Source: Sipunculus nudus (Eukaryota > Annelida > Sipuncula > Golfingiida > Sipunculidae). From it: a DNA stretch of 64,000 nt. A model generated the notes under the pieces. It saw only the letters and a list, made by a program, of their open reading frames with translations. It was not told where the DNA came from and searched no databases. Positions 50,340-62,214 of this stretch are shown here, piece by piece (within the stretch, counting starts at the first letter, position 1; each line of letters starts with the position of its first letter). The position numbers were made by a program, and so were the translations under genes. Where the stretch lies: NCBI GenBank assembly GCA_026874595.1, contig CM049308.1:43221327-43285326 (forward strand), in the 5' to 3' direction.

Positions 50340-52646
50340 CATAGTTATGTACGTAGTTATGTAGAGCCTCCTTGTTCAGATACACCTGACAACAGATGTA
50401 CATAGTTATATAGAGCCTACTTGTTCAGATACACCTGACAACAGATGTACATAGTTATGTAGAGCCTCCTTGTTCAGATACACCTGATAACAGATGTACA
50501 TAGTTACAGAGAGCCTCATTGTTCAGATACACCTGACAACAGATGTACATAGTTATGTAGAGCCTCCTTGTTCAGATACACCTGACAACAGATGTACATA
50601 GTTACAGAGAGCCTCCTTGTTCAGATACACCTGACAACAGATGTACATAGTTATGTAGAGCCTCCTTGTTCAGATACACCTGACAACAGATGTACATAGT
50701 TATGTAGAGCCTACTTGTTCAGATACACCTGACAACAGATGTACATAGTTACAGAGAGCCTCCTTGTTCAGATACACCTGACAACTGATGTACATAGTTA
50801 TGTAGAGCCTCCTTGTTCAGATACACCTGACAACAGATGTACATAGTTATGTAGAGCCTCCTTGTTCAGATACACCTGACAACAGATGTACATAGTTACA
50901 GAGAGCCTCCTTGTTCAGATACACCTGACAACAGATGTACATAGTTACAGAGAGCCTCCTTGTTCAGAAACACCTGACAACAGATGTACATAGTTACAGA
51001 GAGCCTCCTTGTTCAGATACACCTGACAACAGATGTACATAGTTATGTAGAGCCTCCTTGTTCAGATACACCTGACAACAGATGTACATAGTTACAGAGA
51101 GCCTCCTTGTTCAGATACACCTGACAACAGATGTACATAGTTATGTAGAGCCTCCTTGTTCAGATACACCTGACAACAGATGTACATAGTTACAGAGAGC
51201 CTCCTTGTTCAGATACACCTGACAACAGATGTACATAGTTACAGAGAGCCTCCTTGTTCAGAAACACCTGACAACAGTTGTACATAGTTACAGAGAGCCT
51301 CCTTGTTCAGATACACCTGACAACAGATGTACATAGTTATGTAGAGCCTCCTTGTTCAGATACACCTGACAACAGATGTACATAGTTATGTAGAGCCTCC
51401 TTGTTCAGGTACACCTGACAACAGATGTACATAGTTACAGAGAGCCTCCTTGTTCAGATACACCTGACAACAGATGTACATAGTTACAGAGAGCCTCCTT
51501 GTTCAGATACACCTGACAACAGATATACATAGTTATGTAGAGCCTCCTTGTTCAGATACACCTGACAACAGATGTACATAGTTATGTAGAGCCTCCTTGT
51601 TCAGATACACCTGACAACAGATGTACATAGTTATGTAGAGCCTCCTTGTTCAGATACACCTGACAACAGATGTACATAGTTATGTAGAGCCTCCTTGTTC
51701 ATATACACCTGACAACAGATGTACATAGTTACAGAGAGCCTACTTGTTCAGATACACCTGACAACAGATGTACATAGTTATGTAGAGCCTCCTTGTTCAG
51801 ATACACCTGACAACAGATGTACATAGTTATGTAGAGCCTCCTTGTTCAGATACACCTGACAACAGATGTACATAGTTATGTAGAGCCTCCTTGTCCAGAT
51901 ACACCTGACAACAGATGTACATAGTTACAGAGAGCCTCCTTGTTCAGATACACCTGGCAACAGATGTACATAGTTATAGAGAGCCTCCTTGTTCAGATAC
52001 ACCTGACAACAGATGTACATAGTTATAGAGAGCCTCCTTGTTCAGATACACCTGACATCAGATGTACATAGTTATAGAGAGCCTCCTTTTTAGATACACC
52101 TGACAACAGATGTACATAGTTACAGAGAGCCTCCTTGTTCAGATACACCTGACAACAGATGTACATAGTTATGTAGAGCCTCCTTGTTCAGATACACCTG
52201 ACAACAGATGTACATAGTTATGTAGAGCCTCCTTGTTCAGATACATTTGACAACAGATGTACATAGTTATGTAGAGCCTACTTGTTCAGATACACCTGAC
52301 AACAGATGTACATAGTTATGTAGAGCCTCCTTGTTCAGATACACCTGACAACAGATGTACATAGTTACAGAGAGCCTCCTTGTTCAGATACACCTGACAA
52401 CAGATGTACATAGTTACAGAGAGCCTCCTTGTTCAGATACACCTGACAACAGATGTACATAGTTACAGAGAGCCTCCTTGTTCAGATACACCTGACAACA
52501 GATGTACATAGTTATGTAGAGCCTCCTTGTTCAGATACACCTGACAACAGATGTACATAGTTATGTAGAGCCTACTTGTTCAGATGCATCTGACAACAGA
52601 TGTACATAGTTATGTAGAGCCTCCTTGTTCAAATACACCTGACAAC
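50340..52646 (+). repeat. 49-bp tandem repeat, about 47 copies, two interspersed subtypes
   Basis: Unit ACAGATGTACATAGTTATGT followed by AGAGCCTCCTTGTTCAGATA and CACCTGACA (49 bp). Copies are of two main types, GTTATGTAGAG and GTTACAGAGAG, mixed along the array. A third minor form, GTTATAGAGAG, is clustered near 51970-52075. The marker CAGAAACACC occurs in two copies about 294 bp (six units) apart, indicating local block duplication. Copies are nearly identical, so recent homogenisation is likely. Not a CRISPR array, because there are no unique spacers. Confidence 0.92.
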
Positions 52647-55600
52647 ATTCATGACACATTTTATCACTGAAAGTGAAATCATTTGCACTTCACCTAGATT
52701 TTCCAGTTTTCACAGCTGCAAGTGGTTGTAGATTTTATGATAAAAGTTTGGTATAAAAATAACCAAGAAATGGTTTTTCCATTTTATTTTAATGCATCTA
52801 TTTAATTCATCCTGGTACTTAATAAATTTTACAGAAAACAAATTTAATTCAAAGTAAATAAAAGTCAAATTCATTTGTTTCATAAATACATAGGGTGTAA
52901 GAAAGAACTGTGACCCCACAGGTAAACAAGTGTAATACAAATGTATAAATGTCTGTGTTTGTATGTAGTATAGCAGAAAGTTGACTGGCTTCTTTTAAGC
53001 CTCTATACTGCCAGAGTACACACTTGATATGTTAATATTTTGTGTATCCCCTTTGATTTTCTTTGTTTTCTCTTTTATAAAGATATAAATAAAATTGTTT
53101 ATTTTTTTAATATATACATTAAAGAAATTGTAGGGGGAGCGTGTCTCCTCCATATATCTTCTGGCTGACATAACTGATTTTACCTAAATTAAATTTATTA
53201 TCTGTTAAAAGAAACAAGAGTTTTGGTGAAGTGCTTCACTCTTCAACTTGCAAATAAATGTGAACCTTCCTGTTTGAATTGCAAAAACACTAACTTAGAA
53301 AAAGCATCAAACAGGTAAACTATATATAAAATGAAACAACTTTTCCTGCAGCTATCAGAAAGATTAAAATTATGCTAATTCCTTATTTAAATTTGTTGCC
53401 TTAGAATTGCATGTAAATAGGGTTTAGATTTTAAGACTTCCCACACCAATGTTTGTATATACACCCAGTCCTACACCCAAGTGCATATGCGGATATGCAA
53501 ATGAATACAAATTTTTGAGTCCCATAACTCCGAGTTAATTTGTACCATTATGGGGTTATATTATTGGTGTGCCTTATACCCATTTAGGCTTGGTTTTGAG
53601 TAAACTCCTCACAAATTACAAGGTGGATAAAATATACAAGCCCTGTGATGACTGACCATACAAACCTACTGGTAACTGTAATGGTTGACACAACATGAAC
53701 ATGGGAGTAAGAAGGGAGAGCATGCAGGCGGTTTCACCACATGGTCTCCACATCATAAATCTGTCTTTGGCACACTAAATAGTTCCCGTGTTGTGTTAGG
53801 GACACGATTTATGGTGCGTGTACCACTCCCTGCATCCCCTTTGCTTTTCTTCACCATTACATAGCTAGTTTTTCACTTGTGTTCCCCTGGCCCTCAGCTG
53901 GCAGGCTCAATGCCAACATCTGCTCCCAGTGAAGAAACCTGGTACACCAACCTCCAGCAGGTCCTGTTTAGCTCATGTACACATCTTTAAATTCATTCTT
54001 ATGGCACCCAGTAGACCCGTCATATCCCATAGGCAGCATTTTATAATGACACCATGAACAAACAGTCATGCTTAATGTAACAAGTTATTATGGCAATATC
54101 GCTATTGCCTCATTGTACCATATACAAACTGTCCAGGTACATTACGTTTTCAGTGATTGACAGTGCTTATCAAATCACTGACTGATATAAATAAGATAAT
54201 GAGGTAACGTTGTGGCATCATGTACATTGAGGAAGGACATTTCACTTGTCCCTTCTGATTAAGGTCACTTAGTTATTACCACATCTTCTGAACTGTGTTC
54301 ATTCAGAACCTCTGAGATGCTTCATTACAGAATGTCATAAATGATCTGATTTGCTGCATGCATTCCAGAGGTACCACAGGATTAAGAGATCATGATTAGT
54401 AGTCTAACATGATTCTCTGTACGGAAACAAAAATATCAAAAGTGTACAACCATGTCTGTAATACATATGAGAAAGATAAAAAGCCTTATTGAAATAATAA
54501 GTTATATAGTTGTAATTTAGTTCTAAATCAACGGCTCGCATTTGCAAAATAAATATGTATTACCTAGTTGTTTTTCTGGGGGTGTTTGCTGAAGCTTGGA
54601 ATACACGGTCTCCCCCACCTTTCTGCTTTATGGGTGTTCTCTCACCTATTTTTAAACATGTTTTCACTTCATGACTTGATATATGAATTCAGGGACTGTA
54701 TGATTTATGTCAGAATGTGTTAATAGAATTCATCACCAGGTATTATTCAGCAGTGCTGCAGACATCTGCCAATCTGGCTGTCACTGGAGTCTCAACAGTT
54801 TTGACGTTACCTACATTCTAAACACCTGGCAAGTCAATTTCTTACAGGTGTATGGCAAAACTGGTTTCCCTGTATATTAATCCATGGGTACTGCGGCTAC
54901 AGCCTTGTATACTACTAGCCTGCCAAGTCACGGGGCCGGCCTTGCCCAGTGTACTGGTGCTGTAGTTTCATTAACCTATCCTGAGGTGAACCTATGCCAG
55001 AACCATACAACACATACGGACACTTTGTTGTACCTCACAAATGTTCTGATTGTTTTTTGTTTCACTTCCTTGGTAAAATTAATCACTCAGTTTTCCCACC
55101 TTGACAAGAGAGGAAAATCGATATTTGATATTTGACAGTAATTAAAAGTAAGAAAGAAGTGAATTAAGACATGTAACAAACAAGTTACAAACATGTAACT
55201 TCACTGATTCTACAGTACATCTGAATTGTAAATAATAAACATCTTCCCAGTTAGACTGTACTGTATGTGGTTACAGTCATGTGGCTGTGTTGATCTTCAC
55301 AAACACAGTCATTTGGTACAAAACTGTAAAATGATGTAAACTTGTCAATAAAATATCTATTTTTATACATATGAAAAATTCAAATCAGGTCTTTTAAAAG
55401 ATTTACTTCTGTAGTTTGAGATGTTAACACATACACATGCACACACACAGGTAATATGATATAATAGGCCAGATTGTTAAAATTATTGGTTAATACATAT
55501 GTTGAGGTTGAGCTAAGGGTTGATTCTTGCATTTGAGCACAACTGATGCAACATAAAGGGCTAGGTTAATTGAGAAAAAATGGATGACCTTGGCATGTTC

Positions 55601-55989
55601 CAAGGTCACAGATGCGATTTTACTCAAATAATGTTATCGTTTGACTGGAAAAGATTACAGCCACAGTCACAGAACTCACACTATCGATACATCTCATGAG
55701 GGCCAAGATCAAGTTTGGAAGTAGATGATCATGACAGATTTTTCAAGGTCTGAGAGGCAATATTTGCTTACATAACTTGAAAAGAATTAGAAGCACAATC
55801 ACCATTGATTGACCAATCCTACTATCATCCTTGTCTGTTACTTATATTACACTCATCAGTCCATGTAAGTGTCTCTCAAATATCCCACTGGTATTGAAAA
55901 CCACTCTGGAAGCTACTTCCATGATAGGTGGAGACAAACCAGATCTGTTCCACAAATAAAAGGATAGAGTTTTTATAGTCTGATATCAC

Positions 55990-56305
55990 CTACGATGTCA
56001 GTCTCATCCGACTTTGCCTTCCTGGTCTTTCGGGCCTGTTCATTCTTGTAGCTTTTCTTGGCTCCCTGGGGAGCATACAACCCAAGCTGCCATATCAGGC
56101 GCAAGAGGGTTATTCGTTCTACATTTGCCTACCTCCTATGACCAGTACCCATTCACTTCTGGGTCGAGAGAGCGCACCCTTGTGGTAAAGACTTTGCCTA
56201 AGAGTCTTAGCGCAGATGGCGGTCAGAACAGGACGCGAACCCAAGACCCTGCGGTCACAAGTCCAGCACCCCATCCATTATGCCACCAAGCTCCACAAAT
56301 CAACC
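55990..56305 (-). mobile_element. tRNA-derived SINE
   Basis: On the minus strand, positions 56285-56275 read TGGCATAATGG, a perfect fit to the polymerase III A box. Positions 56241-56231 read GGTTCGCGTCC, one mismatch from the B box. The spacing suits a tRNA-type promoter. About 230 bp of non-tRNA body follow, including TATGCTCCCCAGGGAGCCAA. The composition is clearly less AT-rich than the flanks. The 102-codon plus-strand frame over this segment is a shadow. Target duplication was not determined. Confidence 0.7.
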
Positions 56306-56430
56306 TTTCTTGTTTACTTTGAAAGTCTTCAGGGCATAATCAGTAAAAAAACTTAACTAAATTGTTATTTGTTGTATGAAAGTATCAGGTAGGGGGAGCT
56401 CAGGTAATTTTAAACAAATCTTTTTTATTA

Positions 56431-56750
56431 GGAACTAGCAATTACCCGTGCTACGCACGGTTTTGGGCGAGCATTTAGTTCTGATGTCAAATAGTCTGTC
56501 ATAGTTTCATGTCTTGGGTGAACAATGTTACTGTCTCTTTGAATCCGACATTTGATATAAGTGTTCTGTCTCTGTGTTAACCTTGTGTCGGAGTCTGAAT
56601 GACCTGGACGAATACGTTCTTGTCTAAATGGTGGAATGTCTTCCGACAAACCCGGAGCATATGTATGTCAAAAATCACGGCAAACCGTAGTGTCAGAGGA
56701 GACGTAAATTCACACAAATCGCGTTACGCTATTAATATAAAGATCCATTA
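56431..56750 (+). mobile_element. Retroposon-like repeat copy 1
   Basis: It begins ACTAGCAATTACCCGTGCTA followed by CGCACGGTTTTGGGC, a start shared by a widespread class of invertebrate repeats, and ends CGTTACGCTATTAATATAAA. Its last ~110 bp are repeated at 58479-58596. I infer a non-LTR or SINE-type element from the style of the ends, without proof. Open frames here are short. Confidence 0.5.
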
Positions 56751-57149
56751 TATGCATGGTGTTATGCATAAAACTCTAATTGAAGCCGAGAGGTTGGCCG
56801 GAGAATTTTCGAAGAATTTGATATGTTAAATAAAATCATTTTTATATGAAAATATATATTATACTGAACATCGCCATTTAAAGTTGCCCTCCGCGCCCGT
56901 GAATCTGCCAGTAAAAGAACCTATTATCTTGCATGGTAGTACAGTACAGCACTGAGACGTGATCTCGATAATTGCATTCTGGTTATAACGCTCAAAAACT
57001 GAGCACTCACATGGTCGGGCAATCCCGCTGCGCAAAAGTTTGTGGTAGCATTATATTATGTGGTACATTTAATGGCTGTATATATTTTTAAATATCATGC
57101 ACTCCTTTCTGTTTGAAAGCTGAGCCAATGTTTTCCAGTGAGACAGTCA
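56751..57149. other. Unassigned spacer in repeat cluster
   Basis: CpG-containing sequence including GGTCGGGCAATCCCGCTGCG. Probably repeat-derived, because it lies between two copies of the same retroposon-like end. No gene seen. Confidence 0.35.
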
Positions 57150-57158
57150 CTGCATTCA

Positions 57159-58135
57159 GGCAGTGTGTTAAACCCGGATCCCACTCAGGATCCCTGAACC
57201 CAAGAAAAATTTGTAATTCTTAAACTCTCATGGTAATTTGTCCAGATGTTTTAGCATAATCGTATATAAAGACATATTTTATATTATGTTTGGTTAAAAC
57301 ATAAAAAAATATTCTGTTTTGCAACAAAATTTGATATAAAAAAAACACTTACAGACCCTTGGGCACAGACCTCACGGATTACACGGACCCCATTTTCTCG
57401 TTGTTTTACCATTTCTTTAGTACATACATGTATTTGACATCATGTTTAGCCATGACACATTTGTGATTTATAATTGTGTTTGTATCTGTATTTTTACATT
57501 TCTGTCTCAGTTTTTATTCATAATTTATATTTGCTATTTATTTCATTTGTGTAGCATATTAAAAAGTATTATAATTTAAAACATTTACAAAATCATTATT
57601 TTGGAACCTGTAGTTGCTTGAAATGCATGTAATCAACAATTCCTCACGGTATTTATATTATTGCCAACTTTTAATTGCATGGTTGTTATGAATGGAACAC
57701 GAAACCTGTTGTTATGTGGAAGAGCTCAGTCTCCGGTCCGCAACGACTGTTAGTGCACTTCAAATAAATCTCCCACAGCATGCCCGTACTATTATATTTT
57801 CATTTAGAATAACAAATAATTATATTTAGTGTGTGACATGAGAGCTAATTTTTCCCCCTCTTTTAGTCATAAATAAAAATATGAGCAGTGGTTACTGGGG
57901 TTCGTCAAAATGGAACAGTCAGCAAAGTCAAGTAAATGAGGTCCGTCTTCATCTAAATATTTTTGTAAATTTAAATCTTTCAGTGAATTGATCATTTACA
58001 AAGCTGCAACATTTAGGGACTTAGCCCTGTTCTTACATCAGCAATAGTGGTGTTTTTATCGATATAAATAATGGAAAATGAGGAAATTGGTTTTTGGGGT
58101 CCGGGGACTGTGGGGTCCGGGTTTTACACACTGCC
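57159..58135. mobile_element. TIR element, 977 bp, 9-bp target duplication
   Basis: The left end reads GGCAGTGTGTTAAACCCGGA. The reverse complement of the right end reads GGCAGTGTGTAAAACCCGGA. Similarity continues imperfectly for about 60 bp. The 9-mer CTGCATTCA flanks both sides exactly (57150-57158 and 58136-58144). The interior is AT-rich and lacks a transposase. The duplication length suggests a Mutator-like superfamily, as for the element at 16725-18062, but the two have different terminal sequences. Confidence 0.85.
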
Positions 58136-58144
58136 CTGCATTCA

Positions 58145-58478
58145 CTACCGTTTGGAAAATTTTCATTCTTTAAAAAAGCCCCCTTTTGAGCATTCTCCTC
58201 TCGCGAGATTCCCTTGTGCACAATAGACCTTTTCGCTGCGCAGAGGTTGCCTTTTGAGAAGGGATCACCAATGCGGATTATTTCGGGCCGGTCACCACGA
58301 AATGGTAGAAAACCCCAGATAGGGCCCCCGGAGTAAAACTCTGTCCCGCCATCACACACCCTATGGCCATTGTGTTACCAGGCCAAAAGACACAAAGAAA
58401 AGAGGCGCCCACGGGGGAGCAAATATTAAAATTATTAATTATGCAGGTAATACGCAAATATTGCAAATAAAAGGGGGC
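58145..58478. other. CpG-richer segment in repeat cluster
   Basis: Noticeably more G+C and CpG than its surroundings, with GGGCCGGTCACCACG and the palindrome TCTCGCGAGA at 58199-58208. It resembles a fragment of an undescribed repeat or a regulatory patch. A minus-strand frame of 108 codons here has no recognisable domain. Confidence 0.4.
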
Positions 58479-58596
58479 GGAATCTCTTCGGACAAACCCA
58501 GAGCATATGTATGTCGAAAATCACGGCAATCCGTACGGCGGTATCAGAGGAGATACGGAAAATCACAAAAATCGCCTTACGCTATTAATATATAGA
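58479..58596 (+). mobile_element. Retroposon-like repeat copy 2 (3' end)
   Basis: The block from CGGACAAACCCAGAGCATAT to TTACGCTATTAATATATAGA repeats the 3' end of the copy ending near 56750, with about ten differences and a small indel. Its end lies only about 160 bp before the PTK7 Ig3 exon. Confidence 0.6.
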
Positions 58597-58756
58597 TGAA
58601 ACCAGATCAACTATTGGTAACGTCTAAGTTCATGCAGTACCCTGGTAGTATTTAAGTCTTGTGGCTTCCGTTAAAGGATTTCTGTACAGCTCGACACTCC
58701 AGCACCCTCAGTGATATCTGAATTGTTTTGTAAATATTCCATAATTTCTGTTACAG

Positions 58757-58910
58757 GAAGCAATGCAGCCCATCTTAAGGAAAGTACCTTCAACCGCACT
58801 TTGCTTGTTCGCAAGCAGGGCCGAGCTCAGTTTAACTGCGAATATGAGGGTGCAATCATCACTGCTTGGTATTTCAAGAAACGTCGGCTGTCAAATGAAA
58901 CCAACCCCAG
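58757..58910 (+). CDS. PTK7: PTK7 exon encoding the first half of Ig-like domain 3
   Basis: Its first two bases finish a Gly codon with the last base of the previous exon. It then encodes SNAAHLKESTFNRTLLVRKQ and continues to the B-strand Cys (58837-58839, FNC) and the core Trp (58867-58869, AWYFKK), ending at SNETNP. Sequons NRT and NET are present; vertebrate PTK7 also has a sequon just after the Trp-containing strand. The exon is 154 nt (2 + 50 codons + 2). Acceptor TTCTGTTACAG, donor CCCAG|GTGAGA, phase 2. The upstream open frame to 58711 is intronic. The next coding segment is either the 9-nt microexon at 59332 or directly 63151; both keep the frame. Confidence 0.88.
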
Positions 58911-59331
58911 GTGAGAAAATATGAAGTCTCATTAGATGTTTAAGACACGTCTGTTCTTACTACATCTAGTATATGTCATGATGTAAATGGAGAAAATCAT
59001 TTCTGGATGTGCTTTCCTAATAATTCAATACACATTTTAGCATTTTGCATTGCCTCATCTTTTCTAATTATTTTGATAATTGCATTCATTCAAAAAGAAA
59101 GTCAGTGCATGGGACAATTATTTAAAATTATTTTTTTTCCAATTTTATCTTAGGTGTACATGTTTCGAAACTAACTCATATGGTACTACTCTAAGCCCAG
59201 CCTCATAGGAGGTGCTGACATTATTTTCACTGATACTTCAAACTCATAGGAGGTACTGGTATCAGTTTCAATGACACTCCTGTCTTAAATCAGGTTCTTA
59301 TGATTGTTTCATTTTTTTTGCTCTCGGACAG

Positions 59332-59340
59332 TGGAGGAAG
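59332..59340 (+). CDS. PTK7: Candidate 9-nt microexon in PTK7 Ig3
   Basis: Nine bases, TGGAGGAAG, lie between a strong acceptor (T-rich tract, then CTCTCGGACAG) and a perfect GTAAGT donor. Spliced between the two Ig3 exons in phase 2 it changes NPR-TVL into NPSGGRTVL, adding three residues and no stop. The insert falls in the loop between the two halves of Ig3, where vertebrate PTK7 is also a few residues longer than the directly joined form. This is inference from splice signals and frame; it could be a chance acceptor-donor pair. If real it is probably alternatively used, because skipping it also keeps the frame. Confidence 0.5.
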
Positions 59341-60149
59341 GTAAGTACTATTACTGTTAATTATTGTAAACATAGTGTTGTGTTATGTTGGAATTTTTTT
59401 TTTGCTATAAATATATTTGAATTTTTTTTACAGATCCTGGCAGCTCTTTTTTTTTCATTTCATCACCACAAGAAAATTTTAAACTTGATGAATCTATCTA
59501 AGTTTTTATGTAATTTGATGTTTCAGACTGTCATGGCCAGCTCTCATTGAACATTTTTCATCTATTAATGGACATTTTGCTGAGGCTTTTTTGTCCTTGT
59601 ATTATTTATTATCAGTGTAACATTGTTTCCCTAGTTTTATCATCAGTGTATCATTGTTATCCTTGTTTATATATTATAATGTAACTATCTTTATCCATAG
59701 GTTTATTAACTCTTATTTTTGTTTCCCTGTTGCTCTTAACTAGTGAGTCGTGTACTTTACCATTGTGTCAACATTTTATATTGACAAATTTAATGTCATC
59801 ATACAAAAATTTCTTCTTCTAATTCATATCTCTGAGACATTCACTAGATTTATATATCCAGCGCATGTTAGTTTACTATAATATTATATGTAAACCTTTA
59901 CATCTGATATGATACCAATCAAGTTTGTCAACTGTCACAGTACTGCATCTTCCTTAATCTGCTGTCAATCAAGTTTCTTACACTGCTCCATGTATGGTTA
60001 GTCAGGTACTGTTGAGATGTTGCATGCTGTTGAAATGTCCATGTTATTGCTATTATTGGTGATCTGTTTTAGTTTATTCATTCATCTTTAGGTGTTGATT
60101 TTCACTAGTGCTGTATCACAGCTGTGCCTCAGGCCATTTTTTTTTCAAT

Positions 60150-60640
60150 TTTTAGCTCAGCTGACTGTAACTAAACTGAGCCTTTGTGATCGGTCAGTGT
60201 CCATCGTCCATCCATCTGTCTGTTAGAATGGCACATTTTGACACTGTTATACCTAGAAACCTGTAACTGAATATCCAGGAGGTCAATAAAAAATCTCCTT
60301 GGAAACCTGAAATTAGGTCACTGTGACCTATATCCTCCAGGCTATGAGTGATTGACAGCAAATGTCAGTTAATTTCTCGACTGTGGTTTCATCTAGTGTC
60401 TTGAAACCTTGTGTATATATTGATTATGACTGGTTCTTCTGAACCTGAAGACTGGTGGTGCCACCTGTATTTTTTCTGTTTTTTTTTACGATTTTTTATC
60501 CTTTATTTAGAGACTGCCAAATTATATTGATCTTATCAGATTAGCAGCTGTGGTTTCATCTAGTGTCTTATGACCTTTTTAGCTCAGCTGACTATTAGTC
60601 ATCTGAGCTATAGTCATGGTCCTTTGTCCTATGCAAATTT
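60150..60640. repeat. Dispersed mollusc-type repeat, two partial copies
   Basis: TTTTTAGCTCAGCTGACT occurs at about 60153 and again at about 60578. TGGTTTCATCTAGTGTCTT occurs at about 60383 and 60551. These are overlapping fragments of one repeat family with no coding frame. The family is widespread in bivalves as far as I know. Confidence 0.55.
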
Positions 60641-60949
60641 TTCAAGTTATAAGCATAAATAAAAAATCAATACCTTAAATTTTGTCCACATTTGGCAATG
60701 GCAAGGTTTTTCCCTGTAAGCACTGTTGATTTAATTTTCACAGCATATATACATAAGGATTTAATCTTTTAAAATCTGAAATTTCAAAGGAATTGATTGA
60801 AACGAGTAGCTTGTATTCAAGTTTTCATACACCATGTAAAGTGTTGTTTACATCTAGCCCATCTATTAGTACAGCCTGCACTTGATTTATGTAACCCACC
60901 CCTGGCAGCTTGCCTTGGCTCAACTTCCCCTCTGCCCTGCACTCACCCG

Positions 60950-60975
60950 CCCCCCCCCCCCCCCCCCCCCCCCCC
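60950..60975. repeat. Poly-C tract (26 C)
   Basis: Uninterrupted run of 26 cytosines. The proline-rich open frame ending here is an artefact. Such a run is prone to sequencing or assembly length error. Confidence 0.95.
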
Positions 60976-61899
60976 GTTGGTGCATTAACTAGATGAATGT
61001 TATAATTTTCTGTATTTTATTTTGTTCTTGGCTATGCTGCATTTTAGATTTTTTATTGTACCACCTGGGTTACAATGATTAAAGTACACATTTAATTGTG
61101 TCCACAAAGTGGTGTATTGCTATGGAAGTGTGGATGTTCATCAGATAAGTAATTCCTTACTTCAGAAGAGTAAAAACTTCACCAGGTGTGAAATTGACTA
61201 TTAATTCAAGTAATAAATTATAGCTGAGATAGTAATTAGCACAATGAAATTGTTTGTCCCTCATTCAACCAACAGTGTGTATACTTTATTTGAAAAGATG
61301 TTTTTATTTTATCAGATTTACTGAATCTTTTATTTTATTTTGTTGAATAAAATTAAGTATGTACTGAAAATTCCAATGTGCAAAACTTTTTAATGGTGAT
61401 TCAAGGAATAATCTTGTAGATGCCATGTTGTTGCATTATTTGCTTTTAAATTCAGTTTAAACATTTGTGATTTAAAAATAATAAAATATATGTGTATGCA
61501 TAATATGACCCAATATGAGCTACACTCTGGATATATAATGATTGCAACTTAGAATTCTAAAATTTTAACATATTTAGTTTATTTATTAAAAATTTATAAT
61601 GAATCAGATAAAAACTATAAATGGAAAAAGTGGATATGCTAAAAAAATAGTCTTATATATAAACTTAAATGCATTATTCCCTTTAAAGTGAAATAGGTAT
61701 TAGTCCTTTCTGTCCATCTGTAAATTTTTCATATGCATCACAGTATCTCAAAACTTTTACTATTTTTCTTCATAACAGTCTTGTCAGAGTATTAGTTTGC
61801 AATCATATATTTAGAACTTTACTATAACCAAGTAGGAGGGTCCCTTTCCTCTTAGCTTCTCATATGCTTATATAAATGAAAAACATTACAATAGAATAT

Positions 61900-62100
61900 T
61901 TTGCATTTGCAAAAATTTCAAACTTCATCTGAGCGCTGTGACCCATGTGTCCCTTGTTTGTTATTGGGGCCCCACTTGAATAAGCAGATGCCCTGTATTA
62001 ATCACTGTGTCCTTCTGTCTGTCTGCCTGATCATCTTTCTGTGTGTGTGTCAAATTTGTTTTCCAATGATAACTCCAGTTTGGATTGACATATTGATTTC
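61900..62100. repeat. Start of AGGTCA-type dispersed repeat
   Basis: CTGAGCGCTGTGACCCATGT followed by GTCCCTTG marks the beginning of a mollusc-type repeat. A related phrase occurs at about 46334-46363. It leads through the TA microsatellite into the half-site-rich part at 62215. Confidence 0.5.
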
Positions 62101-62105
62101 AACCT

Positions 62106-62106
<1 letters not shown>

Positions 62107-62165
<59 letters not shown>

Positions 62166-62188
62166 ATAGATGTATAGATATATATGTA
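62107..62188. repeat. (TA)n / (GATATA)n microsatellite
   Basis: TA dinucleotides pass into ATAGATATAGATAT units. The Tyr/Ile frames on both strands are artefacts. Confidence 0.9.
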
Positions 62189-62214
62189 TGGTCCACTTCC
62201 AAAGCAAGAACTCT

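Larger units (their letters stand above)
47856..58756 (+). other. PTK7 intron between Ig2 and Ig3 (10.9 kb, phase 1)
   Basis: Bounded by GTAGGT and TTCTGTTACAG. It contains mollusc-type repeat sequence at about 47960-48470 (AAGGTCAGAGGTCAC-like words), the 49-bp array, a SINE, and the CpG-richer cluster 56431-58596. 48480-50335 and 52650-55985 show no gene. A segment at about 53700-53960 is less AT-rich and non-repetitive. Confidence 0.8.

Noticed and set aside
50340-52646. Possible CRISPR-like array
   Set aside because: Units are contiguous 49-mers without unique spacers, in an animal intron.
56014-56322. 102-codon plus-strand frame
   Set aside because: Lies over a minus-strand tRNA-derived SINE.
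60797-60988. Proline-tailed 63-codon frame
   Set aside because: Ends in a 26-base C homopolymer; no coding evidence.
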